From Kiritimatiellia bacterium (GTDB lineage: Bacteria > Verrucomicrobiota > Kiritimatiellia > RFP12 > UBA1067), in NCBI GenBank assembly GCA_017411125.1, contig JAFPNP010000358.1, positions 1 through 6,387 of the forward strand: 6,387 nucleotides of DNA, given 5' to 3'. This document shows, in pieces, positions 1 to 5,436 of the stretch. Numbering within the stretch: position 1 is the stretch's first letter; every line of letters begins with the position of its first letter. The notes under the pieces are model-generated. The model worked only from the letters and a program-made list of their open reading frames with translations. It ran no database searches and was not told where the DNA came from. A program made the translations under genes and the position numbers.

Positions 1-525
1 ATTCCGATGCCGGTGATGCTTTCTATTTTCGTTGCGGTGCTTGGAGCGTTGCTGGGCTTGAAGTATTGGGGAATCTACGCTTCCGGAAAGCCCTATGCGC
101 TTTCGATCTACGCGCAGCTCGGTCTGGTCTTGCTGGTCGGCCTCGCATCCAAGAACGCCATCCTGCTCGTGGAGTTCGCGAAGGACAAGCACGAGAACGA
201 AGGCTTTTCGATAGTTGATGCGGCTGCCGCCGCCGCCGGCGAGCGTCTTCGCGCGCTTTTGATGACGGCGCTCACGACGCTTCTCGGTACTTTGCCGATG
301 ATGATAACGACGGGCGCCGGCGCGTCCAGCCGCAACCACCTCGGCACGACCGAGTTCTGGGGAATGTTCGCGTCCGTCGCGTTCGGCATCCTGCTCGTGC
401 CCGGTCTCTACGCGCTCTTCCAGACGTGGCGCGAACGCATCAAGCGCGTGTTCGCATACATCTCTGTCGCGGGCGAACGCCGCCGCCAGCTGAAGGCGCG
501 TGCGAAAGAGGCCGCCGGAAGATGA
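1..525 (+). CDS. RND efflux pump, inner-membrane transporter (HAE1/AcrB-type), C-terminal fragment
   Basis: This is the 3' end of an inner-membrane proton/drug antiporter; the gene enters from the left, reading in frame from base 1, and stops at TGA 523-525. The 174 visible residues align by eye with the last four membrane helices of AcrB. A first helix lies at about residues 4-22. The conserved stretch GLASKNAILLVEFAK follows at about 45-59 (AcrB GLSAKNAILIVEFAK), then RLRALLMTAL with the next helix, the GAGASSRN segment matching AcrB STGAGSGAQN, and a last helix ending LLVPGLYAL. A basic tail closes the protein, as is usual. The catalytic Asp/Lys relay of the family lies upstream and cannot be checked. 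The gene sits 57 bp before an outer-membrane factor gene, the MexAB-OprM-type order, which supports an export role for drugs or other amphiphiles. Family assignment is firm; the substrate is unknown. Confidence 0.95.
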   Translation: MPMPVMLSIFVAVLGALLGLKYWGIYASGKPYALSIYAQLGLVLLVGLASKNAILLVEFAKDKHENEGFSIVDAAAAAAGERLRALLMTALTTLLGTLPMMITTGAGASSRNHLGTTEFWGMFASVAFGILLVPGLYALFQTWRERIKRVFAYISVAGERRRQLKARAKEAAGR

Positions 526-566
526 TCCGTATCCATGCAGAACAGAATACGAATTAAAGGAATAAC

Positions 567-572
567 GAAGGA
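567..572 (+). promoter_or_regulatory. Ribosome binding site that fixes the start of the outer-membrane channel gene
   Basis: GAAGGA lies 10 bases before ATG 583. A longer in-frame start at ATG 535 would add 16 charged residues (MQNRIRIKGITKDDKT) ahead of a normal lipoprotein signal peptide and has no comparable Shine-Dalgarno sequence. The start at 583 is therefore preferred. Confidence 0.65.
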
Positions 573-582
573 CGACAAGACA

Positions 583-2082
583 ATGGAAAAGAACAAGTTC
601 GCAGTAGGCTGCGCCGCCGCAGGCGCAATGGGATTGTTGCTGTGCGGCTGCTCGCACTTCTGGGCCGTGGGGCCGGACTACAAGGAGCCGGAGATAAATG
701 CCGCCGACATGCCGCCGCCAGACGCCGGCTATCCGACGACGAACAAGACCGCGACCGGCGAGCTCGAGCCCGCCGCCACCAACGCAGATCCGCGCATGGA
801 GATAACCGCTGCGTCGATACGCGCCTGGTGGACGCAGTTCAACGACGACGTGTTGACCAACCTCGTCGAAGCGGCTGTTTCGAACAACCTTTCCTTCCTC
901 ATGGCGCAGGAGCGCCTCGTGCAGGCGCGCTGGGCGCTCGTCGGCGCGACGGCGGCCTTTCTGCCGAGCGTGACGATGGACGGCACGTACACGCGTTCCG
1001 GCGCACACCGCTTCACCAGTTCACGCGTGGCTACCGGCAAGGCGTATCACGGCGACCTCTGGAACAGTGGTTTCGACGCCTCGTGGGAAATAGATCTCTT
1101 CGGCGGCACGCGCCGCGCGCACGAGGCGGCCGGCGCTGCGCTCGAGGCCTCTCTTTGCACGGTGGAGGATGCCTGGGTTTCGCTCACTGCCGAGATTGCA
1201 AGCACTTATGTGCAGCTGCGCACCGTGCAGGAGCGTCTCAACGTGGCGCGCGCGAACCTCAAGCTGCAGAGCGAGACCTACGACATTCTTAAGTCGCGGC
1301 TGGATAGCGGCATTGGCGACGAGCTCGCCGTCAACCAGGCGAAGTACAATGTGGAGCAGACCCGCGCCTCCCTGCCGAATCTTCATGCGAACGAGGAGCA
1401 GCTGATGAACGCGATTGCGATTCTCTCCGGGAAAATGCCCGGAGCGCTGCACGGTTTGCTGCGTCCGCTGCCGCAACGCGACTGGCTCATCGCCCCGCAG
1501 CGTATCGCGTCGCTTCCGATCGACGCGATACGCCGCCGCCCGGATGTTCGCGTCGCCGAGCGTTCGCTTGCCGCCCAGTCTGCCGCCGTCGGCGTGGCCA
1601 CCGCGCAGCTCTTCCCCAAGTTCTACATCAACGGCTCCATCGGCCTTGACAGCGTGGAGGCCGGAAAGTTCTTCCGGCGCGACGCCTTCATGGGGTCTAT
1701 CGGTCCGGCGTTCCGTTGGCCCATCTTCCAGGGCGGAAACCTCGTGGCGGCGATGAAGGCCGAGGAGTCGAAGCTCTCCGAGGCGGCTTACAAGTACGAA
1801 CTCGCCCTGCAGAACGCATACGGCGAGGCACGCAACGCATACAGCGCCTACACGCAGGAGTATCATCGCCACCAGTCGCTGAAGGGAGCCGTGAAGGCCG
1901 CGCAGGACGCGGTGAATATTTCTCAGGACTTGTATAAAAACGGTCTTGCGGACTTCAACAACGTGTTGGACGCGCAACGCTCTTTGCTCACTCTAGAGGA
2001 AGCGCTTACGATCAGCCGAGGCAAGATTACGACCGATTTGATCGCCCTCTACAAGGCGCTTGGCGGCGGAATTGCCGAATGA
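583..2082 (+). CDS. Outer-membrane efflux channel lipoprotein (TolC superfamily, NodT/OprM type)
   Basis: This is the outer-membrane channel of a tripartite efflux system; three copies normally form a barrel and periplasmic tunnel that docks on the RND pump and its adaptor. From ATG 583 it is 499 residues, normal for the family. The N-terminus is a lipoprotein signal: a short basic start, a hydrophobic run, then LLLCGC with the lipid-accepting cysteine at residue 23. After it comes the family hallmark VGPDY (29-33). Further hallmarks are SWEIDLFGG (167-175), RRRPDVRVAERSLAA (317-331), the FPKFYINGS stretch (344-352), PIFQGG (380-385), and YKNGLADFNNVLDAQRSLL (451-469). Two long alpha-helical repeats, about residues 80-280 and 315-495, match the two OEP domains. 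Residues 38-75 form a Pro/Thr/Ala-rich linker after the lipid anchor. It lies 57 bp after the RND gene in the same direction, so it is most likely the last gene of that operon. Assignment is firm. Confidence 0.96.
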   Translation: MEKNKFAVGCAAAGAMGLLLCGCSHFWAVGPDYKEPEINAADMPPPDAGYPTTNKTATGELEPAATNADPRMEITAASIRAWWTQFNDDVLTNLVEAAVSNNLSFLMAQERLVQARWALVGATAAFLPSVTMDGTYTRSGAHRFTSSRVATGKAYHGDLWNSGFDASWEIDLFGGTRRAHEAAGAALEASLCTVEDAWVSLTAEIASTYVQLRTVQERLNVARANLKLQSETYDILKSRLDSGIGDELAVNQAKYNVEQTRASLPNLHANEEQLMNAIAILSGKMPGALHGLLRPLPQRDWLIAPQRIASLPIDAIRRRPDVRVAERSLAAQSAAVGVATAQLFPKFYINGSIGLDSVEAGKFFRRDAFMGSIGPAFRWPIFQGGNLVAAMKAEESKLSEAAYKYELALQNAYGEARNAYSAYTQEYHRHQSLKGAVKAAQDAVNISQDLYKNGLADFNNVLDAQRSLLTLEEALTISRGKITTDLIALYKALGGGIAE

Positions 2083-2089
2083 CGTTCGG
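2075..2089 (+). terminator. Possible weak transcription terminator after the efflux operon
   Basis: A perfect 5-bp inverted repeat, CCGAA-TGACG-TTCGG, straddles the stop codon of the outer-membrane channel gene. A run of six T (2103-2108) follows, but 13 bases downstream, which is too far for a textbook intrinsic terminator. It may be a weak or Rho-assisted end of the efflux transcript, or chance. Confidence 0.2.
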
Positions 2090-2113
2090 GATGCGCTTGT
2101 AATTTTTTGTCAT

Positions 2114-2131
2114 TTTACTGTTGCTTTACTG
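2114..2131 (+). promoter_or_regulatory. Direct repeat TTTACTG-N4-TTTACTG, possible regulator site
   Basis: Two exact copies of TTTACTG (2114-2120 and 2125-2131) are separated by four bases, so the repeat unit recurs every 11 bp, about one helical turn. The second copy overlaps the proposed -35 element (2121-2126). This geometry is that of tandem half-sites for OmpR/PhoB-family response regulators. The repeat is visible in the sequence; the regulator is inference. Confidence 0.35.
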
Positions 2132-2149
2132 ACGAATTTCCATTATTCT
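2121..2149 (+). promoter_or_regulatory. Predicted sigma70-type promoter of the coiled-coil protein gene
   Basis: TTGCTT (2121-2126) and TATTCT (2144-2149) are separated by 17 bp, in a visibly AT-rich pocket (about 2098-2154) of otherwise GC-rich DNA. Transcription would start near 2156, giving a leader of roughly 60 bases before ATG 2219. A small perfect hairpin, GCCG-TGA-CGGC (2155-2165), would sit at the very 5' end of that leader. The rest of the 136-bp gap holds an 8-bp palindrome AACCGGTT (2191-2198) and the purine-rich ribosome binding region. Confidence 0.5.
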
Positions 2150-2218
2150 AGTATGCCGTGACGGCGTGGTGCAGATGCCGCGCTATCCGGAACCGGTTTG
2201 AAGGAAAGAGAAAAAAGG

Positions 2219-3373
2219 ATGAACAAGGCAGTACATGCGCTCGTTTACGTGATTTTGGCTGTGGCCGGAGTCGCGTTGTATTTCGAGATCAATCTATACG
2301 ACAAGAAGGAATTGCTGAAAGAAAGCAATAGCCAGCTTCGCGACTGCATCGTCAAGCTTTCGTCGTATGTCGAGGCGGAGGATGCCAAGGACGACGCGAG
2401 CGGCGACGTACCAGAAGCGAAGAAGGACGATTCTCCCATCGAGGCGCAGGAGGTCGACGACATCGCCTGGGACAATCTTCTTAAAGATTATCCCGCGAAG
2501 TTCGAACGGGACGGACAGAAGCTCCTTCGCTGGGGAAGCAAGGAGTCTGGCCAGCTCCGCAGGTTGTACTTTCTGGATTCCGAGGGCAACCGCGTGCGTG
2601 ACGCCGCGAACCCCGACAAGTATCAGACCACCGGCAAGAACACGGCCCAGGATTTGATCGAGGTTGTGCAGAACCGGGCGAGCAAGCAACTGGAGAACCT
2701 CAATGCCACGCGCGAGGAGCTCCGGAAGATGCGCACCCGCCTTCAGGATCTCGTGGCCGAGTACAACAAGCTGCCGCCGCAGTTGCGCCGGGCCAAGCTG
2801 GACGTGGAGCAGAAGAACAAGGAGATAGAGACTCTGTCGAAAGGGAAAGAGGAACTTCAGGGGCAGCTGAAGAAATCAAAATCCGAGAATGACGAGTTGA
2901 AGGCGGAGGTGACATCGCTCAAGGACGAGGTAGCTTCTGCGAAGGACGAGACCGAGTCCGTGAAGGAAGATCTCGAAAAGGAAAGGAAGAAGGTTGCAAA
3001 CCTCACGAACCTTCTCAAGACCCAGACTGCTTCCGCGCCAAAGTCCGCTGCGCCGAATTCTGCCGTGAAAGGGGCGATGTCGAGCGGCGACAAGGGCAAG
3101 ATTGCCAGGGTGGAGGCGTCGTTTGTCGTGATTGCTTTCGAGAAGGCCGTACTGGATGAATTGCTCGGCGCGGACCGCAATGGCGTGCTGCCGATGCTTG
3201 AAATGCTCGTGTGCCGCGACGAGAAGGGCAAGGACGGGAAGAACAAGCGCAAGATCGTGGGCAAACTCCGTTTGCGCCAGTGGACGCCTAATTCCGATTT
3301 TGTTACGGCGGACGTCCTGCCCGATTGGCTTCAGACCCCGATCAAGGAAGGCGATGTTGTCATACCCGATTAA
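2219..3373 (+). CDS. Membrane-anchored periplasmic coiled-coil protein, unknown family
   Basis: I do not recognise the family. The start at ATG 2219 gives 384 residues; an in-frame TTG at 2198 is possible but would put seven charged residues before the membrane anchor. A purine-rich tract with AAGGA (2201-2205) and GAGAAAAAAGG lies just upstream. Residues 5-22 form one hydrophobic segment (HALVYVILAVAGVALYFE), a likely uncleaved anchor. Residues 52-80 are acidic and low-complexity. Residues 81-150 look folded, with aromatic pairs (WDNLL, LLRWG, RLYFLD). Residues 153-270 are strongly charged with heptad-like leucines, a long coiled coil with a short break at KLPPQ (184-188). A Ser/Ala/Pro linker (270-290) leads to a C-terminal domain (292-384) of predicted beta-strands that ends IKEGDVVIPD. 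That pattern resembles small beta-barrel domains of MreC-like envelope proteins, as a resemblance only. The gene overlaps the following lipoprotein gene by 20 bp, suggesting coupled expression in the envelope. Confidence 0.8.
   Translation: MNKAVHALVYVILAVAGVALYFEINLYDKKELLKESNSQLRDCIVKLSSYVEAEDAKDDASGDVPEAKKDDSPIEAQEVDDIAWDNLLKDYPAKFERDGQKLLRWGSKESGQLRRLYFLDSEGNRVRDAANPDKYQTTGKNTAQDLIEVVQNRASKQLENLNATREELRKMRTRLQDLVAEYNKLPPQLRRAKLDVEQKNKEIETLSKGKEELQGQLKKSKSENDELKAEVTSLKDEVASAKDETESVKEDLEKERKKVANLTNLLKTQTASAPKSAAPNSAVKGAMSSGDKGKIARVEASFVVIAFEKAVLDELLGADRNGVLPMLEMLVCRDEKGKDGKNKRKIVGKLRLRQWTPNSDFVTADVLPDWLQTPIKEGDVVIPD
3344..3348 (+). promoter_or_regulatory. Ribosome binding site of the small lipoprotein, inside the upstream gene
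   Basis: AAGGA lies five bases before ATG 3354 and within the last codons of the coiled-coil protein gene. It is the main support, together with the lipobox, for treating the short overlapping reading frame as real. Confidence 0.6.
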
Positions 3374-3527
3374 ATGGCTGTTTGCGGCGCTCGCCGTGCT
3401 GTTCCTGTTCGGCCTTTCAGGCTGCATAGCGGATACGGCCGCCGATTCGGATTTGCCGTGGGCGACGAACCAAGGCTGGGAAAGTCTCGGTCCGCTGCCG
3501 GCGCAGATGATTGATCCGCATGATTGA
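3354..3527 (+). CDS. Small lipoprotein, 57 residues, overlapping both neighbours
   Basis: This small gene is easily missed because a longer in-frame shadow frame begins at 3132. From ATG 3354, with a good ribosome binding site, the product starts MLSYPIKWLF, continues with a hydrophobic stretch (about residues 8-20), and reaches a textbook lipobox LSGC with the lipidated cysteine at residue 24. Ile and Ala follow the cysteine, with no Asp at position +2, so the outer membrane is the expected destination. The mature part is only 34 residues, with DLPWATNQGWESLGPLP as its notable core (33-49). I cannot name a family, though short PVC-group lipoproteins with a DLPW..WE pattern come to mind as an unchecked impression. 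It overlaps the coiled-coil gene by 20 bp and the pseudouridine synthase gene by 8 bp, so all three are probably on one transcript with coupled translation. A role as outer-membrane partner of the anchored coiled-coil protein is inference. Confidence 0.78.
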   Translation: MLSYPIKWLFAALAVLFLFGLSGCIADTAADSDLPWATNQGWESLGPLPAQMIDPHD

Positions 3528-4449
3528 CGGACGGTCTTTTACCGTGAAGCAGGGCGGCGTTCGGCTGGACGCCGCCTTGTTGGCGCAATTCCCCTCGTCC
3601 ACGCGCGCTTTCTGCCGCGATGCCTGTGCTGCTGGCGATGTTGTCGTAGACGGGCGGCCTGCCATAAAAGGAATGAAACTTCGCGGAGGCGAGACGGTGC
3701 TCGTGCGTCGCCTCGCCGAGGCCGCCGACAACCGCGTGGCGCCGAATCCCGCAGTGCAGGTGCGTTGCGTTTTCGAAGACGCTTCGCTTCTTGCGTTCGA
3801 CAAGCCTGCGGCCCAGCCGGTGCAGCCGCTCACCTGCCGCGAGACCGGCACGCTCATGAATGGCGTCGTAGCTCGCTGGCCCGAAGTGCGGGAGATAGGC
3901 GACCAGCCGCTCATGGCCGGCGCTTTGCATCGGATAGACGCGGACACCTCTGGTCTCGTCCTCGTCGCCCGGACGCAAGCCGTTTTCGAAGCCTTGCGCG
4001 GACAGTTCGCTGCCCAGACCGTCAAGAAGACGTATCTCGCCCTTGTCGAAGGCTCCGTGGCCGTCGGCGGTACGCTTGAGAACGATCTCGTGCATGATCC
4101 CACGCTTCCCTTCTGCCGCATGATAGACGTGCGCCGCGCCAGGCAGCGCGTGAAGGCCGCTCCGTTGCACGCCGTCACGCGATATGTTCCGATCGGCCGC
4201 ACTTCTTGCGGGAACGAGGAACGCACTTTGCTTGAGATAATAATCTACACGGGTGTGACGCATCAGATTCGAGCCCAGCTCTCTTTTGCCGGAATGCATA
4301 TCGTGAACGACCGCCTGTACGGAGCGTTTGCCGTCGAGGGCATGGCGGGACACTGCCTCCACGCCGTTGCGGCCGCTTTCCACCATCCCGCATCCGGCGA
4401 CGATATGGAAATCCGCACTCCTCTTCCGCATTGGGCGCTGATTGCATAG
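3520..4449 (+). CDS. RluA-family RNA pseudouridine synthase with N-terminal S4 domain
   Basis: This enzyme should convert selected uridines in rRNA (or tRNA) to pseudouridine in the cytoplasm. From ATG 3520 it has 309 residues, normal for RluC/RluD-like enzymes. Residues 14-62 match an S4 RNA-binding domain (VRLDAALLAQF, then GDVVVDGRPA and LRGGETVLV). The catalytic domain shows FEDASLLAFDKPA (85-97) and the signature HRIDADTSG (137-145), in which D140 is the expected nucleophile. KKTYLALVEG (169-178), with the usual aromatic after the lysine pair, and THQIRAQLSFAGMHI (247-261) follow. The usual GDxLYG motif near the end reads NDRLYG (263-268), a mild variant. All expected catalytic elements are present. 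TTG 3511 is an alternative start adding three residues. The start overlaps the lipoprotein stop by 8 bp, which favours translational coupling. Which RNA position it modifies cannot be told from the sequence, so no symbol is given. Confidence 0.93.
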   Translation: MIDGRSFTVKQGGVRLDAALLAQFPSSTRAFCRDACAAGDVVVDGRPAIKGMKLRGGETVLVRRLAEAADNRVAPNPAVQVRCVFEDASLLAFDKPAAQPVQPLTCRETGTLMNGVVARWPEVREIGDQPLMAGALHRIDADTSGLVLVARTQAVFEALRGQFAAQTVKKTYLALVEGSVAVGGTLENDLVHDPTLPFCRMIDVRRARQRVKAAPLHAVTRYVPIGRTSCGNEERTLLEIIIYTGVTHQIRAQLSFAGMHIVNDRLYGAFAVEGMAGHCLHAVAAAFHHPASGDDMEIRTPLPHWALIA

Positions 4450-4470
4450 CGCTGTCGAATATGGTATCAT
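4442..4470 (+). promoter_or_regulatory. Predicted sigma70-type promoter of fabD
   Basis: TTGCAT (4442-4447) and TATCAT (4465-4470) are separated by exactly 17 bp and both are close to consensus. The -35 element overlaps the last codons and stop of the pseudouridine synthase gene (TAG 4447-4449). The expected start near 4477 leaves a leader of about 30 bases before ATG 4507. It would give fabD and the GYF genes behind it their own transcription, whether or not the upstream cluster reads through. Confidence 0.65.
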
Positions 4471-4494
4471 AGAGCCGTCTTTCGCAACATGAAA

Positions 4495-4500
4495 AGAGGA
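4495..4500 (+). promoter_or_regulatory. Ribosome binding site that fixes the fabD start
   Basis: AGAGGA lies six bases before ATG 4507. An earlier in-frame ATG at 4489 would lie upstream of this site and add MKRGLK ahead of the conserved N-terminus, so 4507 is preferred. Confidence 0.75.
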
Positions 4501-4506
4501 TTGAAA

Positions 4507-5430
4507 ATGTCAGACTGCTGCATATTCGCTGGCCAGGGCGCACAGGTGCCCGGCATGGGCAAGGACTTCGCCGAGGCCGATGCCGAGACCATGGCCCTTT
4601 TCGACAAGGCGAACTCCGTTCTTGGGTTCGACTTGAAGAAGGCGTGTTTCGAAGGCCCTGCGGAGGAACTTACCAAGTCGAACGTCTGTCAGCCGGCGAT
4701 ATTCGTTGTCAGCTGCGCCGCGTTTCGCGCATTGCAGAAAAAGCGGGCTGTTTCCTTTGCCTGCGCGGCCGGGCTTTCGCTCGGCGAGTGGAGCGCCCTT
4801 TGCGCTGCCGGAGTTCTCGACTTTGACGCTACGCTTGCGGTGCTTGAGGCGCGCGGGCGCTTCATGCAGGAGGCGTGCGCTGCGACGCCGTCCGGCATGA
4901 TCGCGATAGTGGGCGCGTCCGCCGCGCAGCTTGATGAACTTTGCGCGAGAACTGGCTGCACCGTCGCCAACGTGAACTCCGCCGCGCAGCAGGTGCTTTC
5001 CGGATCCAAGGAGGCCGTTGCCAAAGCGGCGGAGATCGCGAAGGAACTTGGCGTCAAACGCGCGATACCGCTTGCGACCGCCGGCGCGTTCCATTCTCCG
5101 TTCATGGCTCCGGCGCGCGAGAAGCTTGCGCCGGTGTTGGACGAGGTGAAATGGAACGCTCCGAAGTTCCCAGTGCTCTCCAATGTCACCGGCAAGCCCC
5201 ATTCGTCCGATCCGGGCGAGATAAAGGCGCTCATGCTGGAGCAGGTCACGCAGACCACGAACTGGGCCGCAGACGTCGAGGCGGCAAAGTCCCTCGGCTG
5301 CACGCGCTTCGTGGAGTTCGGGCCGGGCAAGGTGCTGTCCGGCCTTGTCAAGAAGATCGACGCTTCGCTGGTCACGGCGAACGTCTCCGACATTCCTTCG
5401 CTGGATGCGACGGCGGCCATGCTCGGATGA
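4507..5430 (+). CDS. fabD: Malonyl-CoA:ACP transacylase (FabD)
   Basis: FabD moves the malonyl group from CoA to acyl carrier protein, supplying the extender unit for type II fatty acid synthesis in the cytoplasm. At 307 residues it is close to E. coli FabD (309). The N-terminal oxyanion-hole motif GQGAQ is at 9-13. The nucleophile elbow GLSLGEW is at 89-95, with catalytic serine S91. R116 in ARGRFMQEA is the carboxylate-binding arginine, and NVNSAAQQVLSG (156-167) is the usual loop. H196 in GAFHSPFM is the catalytic histidine, and FGPGKVLSGL (271-280) closes the domain. The residue before the catalytic serine is Leu where E. coli has His, a variant also seen in plant and some bacterial homologues, so activity is expected. 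No fabH, fabG or acpP gene is visible nearby. fabD has its own promoter and is followed six bases later by a GYF_2 protein gene. Identification is firm. Confidence 0.97.
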   Translation: MSDCCIFAGQGAQVPGMGKDFAEADAETMALFDKANSVLGFDLKKACFEGPAEELTKSNVCQPAIFVVSCAAFRALQKKRAVSFACAAGLSLGEWSALCAAGVLDFDATLAVLEARGRFMQEACAATPSGMIAIVGASAAQLDELCARTGCTVANVNSAAQQVLSGSKEAVAKAAEIAKELGVKRAIPLATAGAFHSPFMAPAREKLAPVLDEVKWNAPKFPVLSNVTGKPHSSDPGEIKALMLEQVTQTTNWAADVEAAKSLGCTRFVEFGPGKVLSGLVKKIDASLVTANVSDIPSLDATAAMLG

Positions 5431-5436
5431 CGTGCC

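Noticed and set aside
1021..1977. 318-codon minus-strand frame inside the outer-membrane channel gene.
   Set aside because: It is a shadow of a gene whose family motifs are found along its full length.
2191..2198. Palindrome AACCGGTT in the leader of the coiled-coil gene.
   Set aside because: A single 8-bp palindrome is common by chance and has no repeat partner nearby, so it is not listed as an operator.
3132..3527. 131-codon + frame containing the small lipoprotein.
   Set aside because: The part before 3354 is Arg/Cys-rich shadow sequence within the coiled-coil gene; the signal peptide and ribosome binding site place the real start at ATG 3354.
4435..4452. Inverted repeat GCGCT / AGCGC at the end of the pseudouridine synthase gene, considered as a terminator.
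   Set aside because: The stem is only five base pairs and no T run follows; the site overlaps a promoter-like -35 element instead.
3370..4470. 366-codon minus-strand frame opposite the pseudouridine synthase gene.
   Set aside because: The opposite strand encodes a clear RluA-family enzyme with its catalytic motif; the antisense product has no recognisable features.
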